Source: Mnemiopsis leidyi (taxonomy: Eukaryota > Ctenophora > Tentaculata > Lobata > Bolinopsidae). From it: a stretch of 22,998 bases of DNA. The notes beneath the pieces were generated by a model. It did no database searches. It was not told the origin of the DNA and saw only the letters and a program-made list of their open reading frames with translations. Location: NCBI GenBank assembly GCA_000226015.1, contig JH155387.1, forward strand, positions 136,649-159,646. The letters are read 5' to 3'. This document shows positions 10,501 through 19,100 of the stretch, in pieces. Every line of letters starts with the position of its first letter. Within the stretch, counting starts at the first letter, position 1. The position numbers and the translations under genes are program-made.

Positions 10501-11534
10501 AAGAACAAGCAGTCTGGCTTACTGGAAATGCTTGCTTCTATCTAGGGCTAATTAGCACTATAGGGTCTCAACTGTCTGTCTTTGCCATGACAGTTTTGAG
10601 TGTCAATAGAGCATGGGGACTAATTGGAAACAAACTTTCGTTACCCTCCATTTTAAACAAAACGGCTATGTTTAAAGTCATTTTCTCTGTCACGGGGGTA
10701 GTCATTGCTTCTGTTACAGTGGCTGTTATACCTCTCGTACCGTTTTTTGAGGAATATTTCGTGCAAGGAATGTACTATGATCCAAAATACAAGGTCTTTA
10801 TAGGGTTTCCCAACAAAGCAAGACATATCAATGTCTTAAAGGAGTACTTCAATAACACAGCTGATTCGCAGAGTATTAAAGTAAATATGACATGGAAAGA
10901 GATAGGGGAAAAGGTCGACATGATGTTTACAGATGACTATGGAACTATTGAAAGGTTGGCAGTTCATTTCTTCGGTAATGACGGTGTTTGTCTTTATAAA
11001 TATTTTGTTCTCACAGATGATGCTAGAAGAAGCAGACAGATTTTAGATGCGGTGACTGACATTACCCAACAAAAGGGTGATCCAATGGTTTGGTTAATGC
11101 TGGCAACGAACTTGCTCTGCTTTGTCTGTGTAGCAATATCTTACGTTATGATTTATTTTACAACTAAACAATCCTCGGAACAGTCAAATAGTCGGCAAAA
11201 TCCAGCTGTGGAGAGAAAAAGCCGTGAACTTGAGTTCCAAGTCACTATTCTTGTTGCAACAGATTTTTTCTGTTGGGTTCCTTTTATCATCATAAGCGTT
11301 CTTCACAATATCAAACTCATTGATGCCTCATCATGGTACATAACCTTGTCTACGACATTGCTTCCTCTAAACTCAGTTATAAACCCCTTAATATACAACA
11401 ATTATCTAAGAGGTATCCTTGGTAAACACATATCAAAACTAATTTCTTTATTTGCAAAACGGAACAACGTCGTCCCCAATCAACAGCATCCGAACGAGCA
11501 AGTTAACGAATCTATAGAATTGGAGAAAATGTGA
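1499..11534 (+). CDS. SRCR x4 / cysteine module / LDLa / 7TM chimeric receptor, spliced, complete
   Basis: This is a seven-exon gene: 1499-1562, 2873-3208, 3589-3954, 4520-4828, 5064-5396, 6528-6698 and 8092-11534. Joined, the exons give 1673 codons with no internal stop, and all six introns are phase 1. The product should be a plasma-membrane G-protein-coupled receptor with a very large extracellular part. Domains in order are a signal peptide (1-18), SRCR-like domains (22-133, 134-255, 256-358, 359-469), a GCC2/GCC3-type module (470-526), a W-R-S-D-G cysteine domain (527-575), LDLa-type modules (about 770-1245), and 7TM (about 1260-1632). The helices resemble relaxin-receptor/GRL101-type LGRs, but I see no leucine-rich repeats between LDLa and TM1. 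The ligand is unknown. SRCR and LDLa modules normally bind proteins or lipoproteins, so a role in recognition or adhesion is inference. The exon structure rests on splice-site reading, not transcripts. Confidence 0.85.
1563..2872 (+). other. Intron 1 of the receptor gene
   Basis: It is bounded by GTGGGT and ATTTACAG. It holds a small open frame with Kunitz-like cysteine spacing at 1957-2118 and a hairpin next to the acceptor. No further SRCR exon is seen. Confidence 0.65.
2820..2844. repeat. 11-bp hairpin beside a 3' splice site
   Basis: ACTTTTTTGCC / TTC / GGCAAAAAAGT is a perfect inverted repeat ending 28 bases before exon 2, inside the region where branch point and pyrimidine tract would lie. 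Confidence 0.85.
2873..3208 (+). CDS. Exon 2: SRCR-like domain 1
   Basis: The exon lies between acceptor ATTTACAG and donor GTAAGT, phase 1 on both sides, and encodes 112 residues. The landmarks are GLLLYKGGTVCSDGF, A-AICKDMNF, V-C-x4-W-x2-C, and a final D-I-F-L-S-C. These match the order of SRCR core motifs (VEVY..G.WGTVC / A..VC..LG / V.C.G.E..L..C / ..V.C). Six cysteines suit a group-A-like pattern. The domain is divergent, so the family call is inference from cysteine spacing and motif order. Confidence 0.75.
3380..3583. mobile_element. Foldback element with 53-bp arms and 15-bp flanking direct repeats
   Basis: Arms 3395-3447 and 3458-3510 are complementary with one mismatch, around a 10-base loop. 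The 15-mer ATAATCTAATTCCTA occurs at 3380-3394 and again at 3569-3583, bracketing the element plus 58 bases. This looks like a non-autonomous foldback/MITE insertion, though 15 bp is long for a DNA-transposon target duplication. It sits in intron 2, with the right repeat five bases from the acceptor region of exon 3. Confidence 0.7.
3589..3954 (+). CDS. Exon 3: SRCR-like domain 2
   Basis: Acceptor CCTATTCAG and donor GTAAAA give phase 1-1 and 122 residues. It has the same framework as its neighbours: LGLVLYKRGGTMC, VTAICREMGF, H-C-S-T-L-N-W-K-D-C, and V-I-L-S-C-T-G. It is the longest of the four, with inserts before each of the last two cysteines. Its 3' splice site lies five bases after a 15-bp direct repeat that borders the foldback element in this intron. 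Confidence 0.75.
3955..4519 (+). other. Intron 3 of the receptor gene
   Basis: AT-rich sequence between donor GTAAAA and acceptor CTTTTCAG. I see no element in it. Confidence 0.6.
4520..4828 (+). CDS. Exon 4: SRCR-like domain 3, followed by a GC donor
   Basis: Acceptor CCCTTTTCAG; 103 residues, phase 1-1. Motifs are GFLLYNSKTVCAEEF, RAVCQLLGF, L-K-C-A-S-L-E-W-D-I-C, and F-L-F-C-T-G. It is the shortest of the four domains. The exon ends ACAG and is followed by GCAAGC, not GT. The splice must use GC-AG to keep the frame. Without splicing, a TAA is reached after three more codons. Confidence 0.75.
4829..4830 (+). promoter_or_regulatory. Non-canonical GC 5' splice site
   Basis: The sequence ACAG|GCAAGC follows the SRCR3 exon at the exact position where the three sister exons have GT. 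GC donors usually carry a strong AG|GCAAG context, as here. No GT donor in the same phase is seen nearby. Read-through would give a secreted protein ending after the third SRCR domain. Confidence 0.7.
5064..5396 (+). CDS. Exon 5: SRCR-like domain 4
   Basis: Acceptor TTTCTTGCAG and donor GTTAGT; 111 residues, phase 1-1. Motifs are LGLLLYRGGSVCYNSYF, AEAICRQMSF, I-S-C-S-V-A-D-W-D-P-K-N-C, and V-F-L-S-C-T-G. It is close in length and framework to domain 1, consistent with tandem exon duplication. Confidence 0.75.
5397..6527 (+). other. Intron 5 of the receptor gene
   Basis: It is bounded by GTTAGT and ATTTAG. It holds about four diverged copies of a roughly 100-140 bp unit at 5690-6130 and is otherwise AT-rich without coding signal. 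Confidence 0.6.
5690..6130. repeat. Diverged tandem repeat, unit about 100-140 bp
   Basis: The words AAGTTA[CG]ACCAGT (near 5822, 5923 and 6064) and [AC]GAATTTGACA/AAATTTGACAC recur in the same order. The copies are old and of unequal length. Confidence 0.45.
6528..6698 (+). CDS. Exon 6: GCC2/GCC3 (ephrin-receptor-like) cysteine module
   Basis: Acceptor ATTTAG and donor GTAAGA; 57 residues, phase 1-1. The pattern C-G-A-G-S-Y...C-x2-C-P-R-H-T-F-S...C-F-x-C-P-E...G-F-S-G-Q-G-A-T-S...N-C matches the short ephrin-receptor-like / GCC2-GCC3 repeat (C.G.Y...C..CP.G.Y....C..CP.G..T...GA.....C) found in many invertebrate extracellular proteins. It acts as a cysteine-rich spacer between the SRCR block and the LDLa block. 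Confidence 0.7.
6895..7799 (+). mobile_element. Poly-A retrotransposed element with 12-bp target-site duplication
   Basis: AAATACTAGTCA occurs at 6895-6906 and 7788-7799. The sequence between is more GC-rich than the intron around it and ends in a short A-run (CAAAAAAA), so it fits target-primed insertion in + orientation. The body (about 880 bp) includes a 54-bp tandem repeat. No long reading frame remains. It is either a SINE-like element or a 5'-truncated LINE tail; I do not recognise the family. It lies in intron 6 of the receptor gene. Confidence 0.75.
7026..7173. repeat. 54-bp tandem repeat, 2.7 copies, inside the retroelement
   Basis: TCTTCTAG/TCTCCTAG starts recur at 7031, 7085 and 7139. 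Each unit has a palindromic CTCATCTGATGAG-type core and GTGTATGA, and the first two continue into a CTGCCGCTA stretch. Confidence 0.8.
8092..11534 (+). CDS. Exon 7: cysteine domain, LDLa modules, seven-transmembrane domain, stop
   Basis: The acceptor TTCACGTTCAG is phase 1; stop TGA at 11532-11534. Residues 527-575 hold WRSDGQC...CDPDSGPCC...C.C..C, a short cysteine domain. LDLa-type C-D-G/C-x-S-D-E motifs occur near residues 772, 918 (CNGVFDC..SSDE), 1022, 1192 (CDLVDNCGDLSDE) and 1231 (CDGIYDCFDLSDE). The seven helices run at about 1260-1280, 1295-1316, 1340-1366, 1389-1410, 1523-1549, 1576-1600 and 1608-1632. Class-A landmarks are D2.50 in INIGDFCIG, a TM3/ECL2 cysteine pair (GNAC and GVC), CWVP in TM6, and NPLIY in TM7. 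The DRY position reads VNRAWG. ECL2 is about 110 residues, far longer than in relaxin receptors. Having no intron over 3.4 kb contrasts with the small upstream exons and suggests a once-intronless receptor joined to an SRCR cassette. Confidence 0.9.
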
Positions 11535-12011
11535 TCAAAGGCAACGAGTTACAGTAATAGCCTGTATGCTAAGTTTAATTCAGACAATGAACACTGAAAT
11601 TTCAAGCTAACATACAAGATTTGCGATCGTAATCTTAGTCACACAGCTAAGCTTAACATCAATCTGCAGCGGTAAAATGTGTAGATACAACACTGAAACT
11701 TGAAAGTATTAATTTTCATATAGATTCGTTTGGGATTTTGAATGAGAATAGCGGGATTTTGCTTTAAATAGCATGGATACATACACCCCCGGACTCATCT
11801 ACAATACATAGACACACGGCTTTCAATTTTAATACGTGTCAACCCTTGCTCAAACACGAGTTTATGTACAGAAAAACAACCCCCTGCACGTTCACACACT
11901 CGTAATTATCCATGAGATGTGTCTATATATTGTATCAATCTGCATGGTCAACATATGGAATGATTATGCGATTACTGAGCAGCAATACCTATTACTGAAA
12001 CAGAAAATAAA
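11535..12011 (+). other. 3' untranslated region of the receptor gene
   Basis: This AT-rich sequence has no coding signal and runs from the stop codon to the first AATAAA. I see no other element in it. Confidence 0.55.
12006..12011 (+). promoter_or_regulatory. Polyadenylation signal AATAAA
   Basis: This is the first AATAAA after the receptor stop codon, about 470 bases downstream. A T-rich stretch (GGTTTTGTT) follows some 35 bases later, as expected of a downstream element. Confidence 0.5.
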
Positions 12012-12305
12012 TTTTCACCGATAAAACCATGAATTCATAATTTAGGTTTTGTTAACCGGCTCAGTATTGTATATTTTCTAGATATTTTATCTGTCCAATT
12101 TGAAAACCACGCCTTATTTTAATCTGAGTGGAGATTACAAATTTGAAGTTGCAATTACGAATATATCAAGAATATTTCTTCATTCGATCTTTATAACTTT
12201 AAAATTATCGCCTGAAGGCTCCTATATGTATATCCATTTTAACCACAGTCATAACGGCATAGCGCTATAAAGGGCAAACTTGACAAAAGACACCCCTTGT
12301 ATGTA

Positions 12306-12410
12306 CGTTTTGTTTGTTCAATTATTTTTCGTTTGTTTGTTTGTGTGTTTGTTTCTATGTTGATATGTTTGTTCGTTTGTTTGTTTTTATGTTGGTATGT
12401 TTGTTCGTGT
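12306..12410. repeat. (TTTG)n-like low-complexity tract
   Basis: Irregular GTTTGTTTG units with interruptions. The open frames here on both strands are by-products of the repeat. Confidence 0.8.
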
Positions 12411-12579
12411 CTGCTGGACGCTGATTGTGTGCTCATAGCAGGTTTGTTATCTTTGTGCTTTATTTTCACCATTTTGAAAATTTACGTGTTTTCTTGTGTT
12501 TTGAATTAGAAATGGAATACAATGTCTTTGCAGTGTTGATGACGATGCTTTACAAGTTCATTTTCACATTTTTTGACAG

Positions 12580-12798
12580 CAACAACTATGTTTAACCAAC
12601 AACTACAACTATGTTTAGCCAACTACTACAACTATGTTTAACCAACAACTACAGCTATGTTTAACCAACAACTACAACTATGTTTAATTAACAACTAATA
12701 CTATGTTAACCAACAACTACAACTATGTTTAACCAACAACTTCAACTATGTTTAACCAACAACTACAATTGTGTTTAATTAACAAACTATAACTGTGT
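12580..12798. repeat. 23-bp minisatellite, about nine copies
   Basis: The unit CTATGTTTAACCAACAACTA + CAA recurs head to tail with point changes and small deletions. Confidence 0.9.
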
Positions 12799-13061
12799 AC
12801 ATTAATTCACCTGTAGGGGAAGGGGAGGGATAGTTGCCATGTATCTCGAGTTTCTTATAAAGTTACCAACACTACTGCTCAGTGTGGAACTCTGAAGGGT
12901 TTTGAATTATAAATTTCGAAAGTCAGTTATCATATCAATGTCAAAAGACCGCCAAGTCCATCCTAATGGACAAATGAATACATGAATCTAAAAATACCAA
13001 GTTTATAACTATCGAATTCAAAGGATTTAAAGGATATATCTCCAGATAAAATTAAGTTAAC

Positions 13062-13157
13062 CTTGTAATCACCAGACTTTTCTTTTGGATGAGACTGGGT
13101 GAAACACGCTTCTTTTTGTCTCTCTAACTGAACGGCCCTGAACCGCTCTAACAAAAC
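13062..13157 (-). CDS. FAM135-like exon (VLLERFRAVQLERQKEACF...)
   Basis: Acceptor TTCATTTCAG; 32 codons, phase 0-0, ending GATTACAAG|GTTAAC. The donor is weaker than its neighbours; without splicing the frame reads on to a TAG at about 12963. It is the last exon I can see; the remaining third of this strand before the window start is occupied by the opposite-strand receptor gene. Confidence 0.75.
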
Positions 13158-16100
13158 CTGAAATGAATAATAATTTTGGAAATACTTATACTGGTTAACG
13201 GTCGAGCTAGGTTTACTTATTTAACTAATTTTGGTAGGTAAAATTGGGGCAGTATCCAAGAAGCCCGAACTGGTTCGCATACTGGTTCGCGTACTGGTTC
13301 GCGTACTGGTTCGGCAATCCCCGAACCAGTACGCGAACCAGTCCGGACTAGTTATGATATGATAACAAGTAGGTCACAGATCGCAGATGCAAATTGCCGA
13401 ATGAAAGTTGTGATATAACGATTAAGTTGGGGATACCGTAAATTAGTTAGTCACGCACAGACTTGTTCACTTACTCACCAATTTCATGCCATAACGATAT
13501 AGAAAACATAACACATAATTTAATAGAATACAGAGTCAGTCAGAAGGAGGATTTCTTTATATACCACATTTTAAACGTAACCGTTACTTACAGTTTCGTT
13601 CAGCAATTTGCATATGCGATATGTGACCTACTTGTTATCATGTCATAACTAGTCCGGACTAGTTCGGGGATTGCCGAACCAGTACGCGAACCAGTTCGCG
13701 TACTGGTTTGCGTACTGGTTCGCGTACTGGGTCGGGCTTCTTGGATACTGCCAAAATTGGTTACTCATTTAACTTAGATTTACTTGCTACTCGTGAAACT
13801 ATCACAAATTGAATGTTAAAAGCACTTTATTTTAGTAGTACCTCGAAACACTGGCACAACAGTGCCTATATCAAATACAATACATGTGGTATTTTTTTGG
13901 TGGCGAGCCCATTAAAAGTAAGAATGAATGTAAGGAATAATCGCTCCATGCAAATCTCACAATGAAAAACAAAAAAGATTGATAATTTGACCCTAAAATA
14001 ACCCTGCTGTGAAAATGAAGATTCGCGCCAATTGCATAATCGTTTTCTTTGGAGAATAAGCAATTTCAATGATGTTCGAAAAATGAATTTTGTTCAATTG
14101 TCACGCACACGTCACGCATTCCTAACATTATTGACAGTATTGTTCATCCAAACTTCTAAACTTCTGAGCCAAGTGTGCAAGATATGCATGTTTCCAGAAA
14201 GAGTGACGTTCTCAAAATGAAATCGTTAAGTAACTACATTTACAATGAAATTCCAAGTTAGAGAAAAGAGCAATAGAACATAATCCAAGTTAGAGTATAA
14301 GGGTAAAATCCAAGTTACAGTATAAAAAAATCTTCTATAAACATTATCAAATATTTTTGAGATCGGTAGAAGAAATACCTGTTGGATGTGTTTGCTGTGT
14401 ATAAAACACTCCAGGAACTCAAACCAAAGAATGTGTATACTTCTGCTTACACTCTTAAGATCGTGTATCAGCTGGTCCTGCAAGGTATGAGCTGTAATGA
14501 CGTAATTAAGTGTGATTTGTTGGTAATTAGATAATGACTGAGTGTAAGGATCAGAGGTTCGAGGCAGTGAAATTTACATAATGATTTAAGCAAACACGGT
14601 TGTCGGCGGTGTTGGTGAATAGAGTTTATAGTATACAGGAGGTGTGTTGCATAATGATACAAGGTGTGTGATGTGCAGCATAATTCAATTGTGCTTTATT
14701 CCAAAGTCACGTACAAAATTATTAACTATGGTATAATAGGCACGTACTTCACCGGGTTAAGGAAATTTACAACATTTAACAAGGTTTCCATACTAGCATG
14801 AGGTGTACATTCATGTAAATTATGAATTTGAAAAGGGCACTTCTACACTCTACAGCGGTAGTTTATACAAAGAAGTAAGGTTAATATCCATTGTCCAATC
14901 ACAGTTCTTTGATCATGTCACGTGACCAACTCCCAGCCAATCACGGGGTAGTTGACAGTGTAAACATTTATACTGGCCAGAACTATGTTTACAATAGACA
15001 GTTCTACAGTACTTACTGGTAAACAGACTACAATTGTATGAAAAAATTGTACGAAATTCGTAAAACCCAGGTGAAACTGTAAATTATTTATAACTAACTT
15101 TGCAAACATTATGTTAGAACTAATGTGTCCTACTTAAGTCTGGAAAAAAGAAGGCTTAACATTGATCCAGCTAATTAACAAAGAAACCTGTGCGTCGTCA
15201 ATGCTCTCAATCTCAGAAAGGCTGGTGAGAATTGTGCGCAGCGCGTCAACAGCATCTGCCGGTTTTAACTCGTGACGATACTCTGATGGTAGGGTATCCT
15301 GAAGTTGTTTTGTAAAGTGGACTTTTATTTGTTGTCATGGCAACACGTTTTGTGTTTTAGTGGATTCGTGTATTGAAGTATAAACTTCCTCCTTAAGCTT
15401 TACAGCAAATAAAGTTATGTGTACTGGGGGAGGGGGAGGAAAAAGGAGTCGACTGTCGAAATCAATCGCTGTTACATTTGTCAATGCAAATCTGACAGGT
15501 GACAGCGATTGACGATTTAGAATTAGAAGCCAGGTTTTACATGACAAAACACATTTGCGAAACCTCCCCAAGAAAACTGCTTTTTAGAAGGTATATTATG
15601 TTATATTCTGTATTTACAATCCTGTATAAATCTTAACCTATATCTTTCAGTAAACATAATCAATGTAATATTGATTGAAATATTTTAGTTATAACACTAC
15701 GTATTCCTTGTTAAAATATGTACGTAACTACACTAGCAGTCCTTTTTCTCATGAAAATTACAAAACTGCTCTCTACAGCATATGTCACACCTGCAAGTTG
15801 GAGAAGGTAGATTTGAGGAAATCGTACGCTGACAGTAAAGTTCCACATAACACAGTAGCGACGTTCAATATCATATCCTCTGAAAATATTCATGGGTGTG
15901 ACACTGAACTACATTTTCCGCTCTGCTATTGGGTAAAATGTTATCACGTGACAACTACCTTATCTTCAGCTCTACAAATTGTGATGTAACGACCAGCGTA
16001 ACATTTCTCACTTGTGTCAACTATGATTAATTGCACAACTCTTGGTAAGAGTTTGCAACTGATCTAAATTGAACCATTTTCCTAGGATGCCGCGCCCAAC

Positions 16101-19100
16101 ACTTAATAGGCAGTTTAAGAGGGGAGAAATAAAGACATCGTGTAATACTTAAAATATATGTCTTGATCACGCTGTGAGAAGGTTGCACAACCTCAAATCT
16201 AGTAGTTAGCTTTAACTAAATCTATAGTAGTTAGCTATAACTAAATCTATAGTAGTTAGCTATAACTAAATCTATATTAGTTAGCTTTAACTAAATCTAG
16301 TACAGTTAGCTATAACTAAATCTATATTAGTTAGCTTTAACTAAATCTAGTACAGTTAGCTTTAACTAAATCTAGTACAGTTAGCTTTAACTTAATCTAT
16401 AGTAGTTAGCTTTCACTATTTCAGGATGCAATCCTGCACAATAATCCAATAAAAATCCCGGTAGGTATTTTGTCTACACATAACTCTGATAAAACAGCCA
16501 ATTGCCGGAACTTTCTTAAAATTATGGAAAAATTTTATTTACAAAACTCATTTTACTCCTTTACAAAACTTATTCTACTCCTTTAAAAAACGTTTTTTAC
16601 TCCTTTAAAAAACTTACTTTACTCAACAAAACTTACATTACTCCTTAACAACACCTACTTTCCTCCTTAACAAAACTTACTTTATTCCTTTACAAAACTT
16701 ACTTAAGTGCTATGTCTACACATAACTCCGATAAATCAGCTAATTGCCGAAACTTAGTTAAAATCACGGAAATACTTTTATTTAAAAAACTTGCTATACT
16801 CCTTCAGAAAACTTACTGTAATCTTGTATGCCCACATCCACTACACTCAACACAGGCAGCCTACTCTCCCAGCACTGCGACAGTAAAGTGTGAGGTGGGT
16901 TGTCTATGTCCACCATTACCATGTGTACTGTGTACCGTATCTGTGCCATGTACATGTACTCAAACAGATCTTCTTTACCTGCAAGGAGGGGGGTAACTTG
17001 TAGGTCATCAGCTGGGGAGGGTAAAACGAATTTCTGACCATTAAATCTAAGTCAGGGTGTGATTTTTAGAGGATTTTTAGGCAAAAATTTCCATATTGAT
17101 CATAACCAGGAAGAAAATCGGGGGGTTCTAGTGGACAGTGGCTTATTTCTTGACCAATGCATTGACCATGAGACGGATTTTTTATCACCCACATAATTTA
17201 AAGTATAGTAATGTTCAACACCACAAAGTACAGTATGTACCTTAATATTATATTTATATGGAGTTCAAGATCCTAGAAGGATCTAACAATATACTGTAGT
17301 AACTAAACTACTTAATCTTAGATACTATCTAACTACTTAATCTTAGATACTATCTACCAATGACATATATAACTGTCTACAGAAAGAAGGAAGAGCGGGT
17401 AAAAGAAGAAACCTGTCAAGTACAACACGCTCTAGTCAACCGGGGTGACTTTCGTCTTCTTCAGGGGTACTAGCTACTAATTAATACTCTTGATAACTTT
17501 AGTTTGCTACTTATACTCAATATAGGGTAGATATCAACTCTGATTTTACGACCATTGGAATTTTGAGACGAATTTTGAGACACACGTTCTTCATATTACG
17601 AGTTTAATTAAAAATCTAGAATTTAGAAAGAAATAACCGAATTTCCGGCGATATTGACTTGAAAATAAGTGTACACTGTCCAGTGTACACGTGTGTAAAT
17701 TTGATACCATATTTAAAGTACGTTATCTAAATTATTCGATAAACATTGTACAACATACACCGTGTACTCTAGAGCTATGAGAGTTAGAGGATGAATCTAC
17801 TCCGCACTTTTATAACGATCACGACAATAATGCAGTTTGGGAGTGGTTAGAACTAGATGTATCGTAGAGGAATGTTCTTATTATTTATAAGTGATGTGGC
17901 ATGTAATTGGGTCTGAAAGTATTTATATATCTCGTGTTGGTTGTCTAATATTATCACTTTGTTCGATATGATAATTTGTGATGGACAAATTATAAACTGC
18001 TTTCGGAAGTACAAAGCTTTCCAATCTCCTGATATGATTCAGTCGAAACAAAAACTATTCCTAGATCAGCGTTAAGGTTTTAAGAGTCAACACGTCTCAA
18101 AGAAAGGGGCAGTCCATGTTGTTGATTAAATCTACCAAGAAAAAGTTGCAGAAAATTGCTATTATTTTTGACATGTCGGCGAAACACCGGTTTTAAACCG
18201 GCTAATAATTCTCTTTTTTAATCGAAAAATTTGTACATTCCACCCGTTTCCGTTGTATTTTCAAGGCATGTAAAAGCGAGAGTGCAGCGCCGGCCGCCGT
18301 TATAATACTAAAATGGACGGTAAATTCGGGATAAAAATAGAACATCAGGCAGTGAATGGACTCATATGTAACATTTATGCGACATTATGTGTCATTAATA
18401 TAACAATGGGCGAAGTAGATAGGAACCTTATGTAGCAAAATATTGTTTTTCTGATTGCCGAAACTTTACCAAACAGATACACAATTTAATGAATGGATCG
18501 CAACAACAAACACAACCCCAATGTCAAACCAATAAAACTGGCTCATTGAGGTGTTGTTGTTTAATTGTTACCAACACTGATCTAAGTTTAATCTGAAAAA
18601 GTCTGTTTGTTACTTACAATAATGAAGTTAGTTAATCTGAAAAAGTCTGTTTGTTACTCACAATAATGAAGACCGTATACAGGACTGTAGTTTAGATGGA
18701 CAAGGAGAGTGGTGCAGTGTTCAAGAGAGTCAGGGTTTTTCGGTCTGCTGATAAGTTTAGCGTGGTACAGTTGGAACTGCAAGGTTTATTGGGTTATTAG
18801 TTGCTAATTGGGTTATAAGGGGCTAATTGTATCATTAGTAGCAAAAAGAGTTATTAATAGCAATTGGGTTATTAATGGCTAATTGGGTTGTGAGTGGTTG
18901 ATTGGGTCATTAGTGGTTGATTGGGTCATTAGTGGTTAATTGGGTTATTAGTGGATAATTGAGTGAGAAGTTGACAATTGGATTATTGGTGGACAACTGG
19001 GATATCAGGTGATGAGCACATTATACAAGCTCTGTTTGTCGCATATAAATCTCAAGTGATATTAAATCTGCAACCAGCAGACCAGAAAGAATGTTCTCAA

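Larger units (their letters stand above)
12012..13061. other. Region between the two convergent genes
   Basis: It holds a TTTG-rich low-complexity tract (12306-12410) and a 23-bp minisatellite (12580-12798). I see no exon on either strand. Confidence 0.5.
16979..18587. other. Intron of the - strand gene
   Basis: It runs between the donor-side duplication of the 18662-18776 exon and the acceptor of the 16817-16978 exon. It holds the 25-bp duplication, a GTGTACACTG/CAGTGTACAC hairpin at 17669-17690, and a small GC-rich patch near 18287-18300. No exon is recognised. Confidence 0.5.

Noticed and set aside
12580..12798. Regular repeats resembling a CRISPR array
   Set aside because: Units are contiguous, without unique spacers, in an animal genome; it is a minisatellite. 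The same applies to the other arrays in the window.
17390..17480. GA-rich stretch that looks like a - strand exon
   Set aside because: All frames meet stops within a few codons, and no acceptor/donor pair fits.
18313..18435. 40-codon + strand frame after a small GC-rich patch
   Set aside because: Short, inside a - strand intron, with no homology I recognise.
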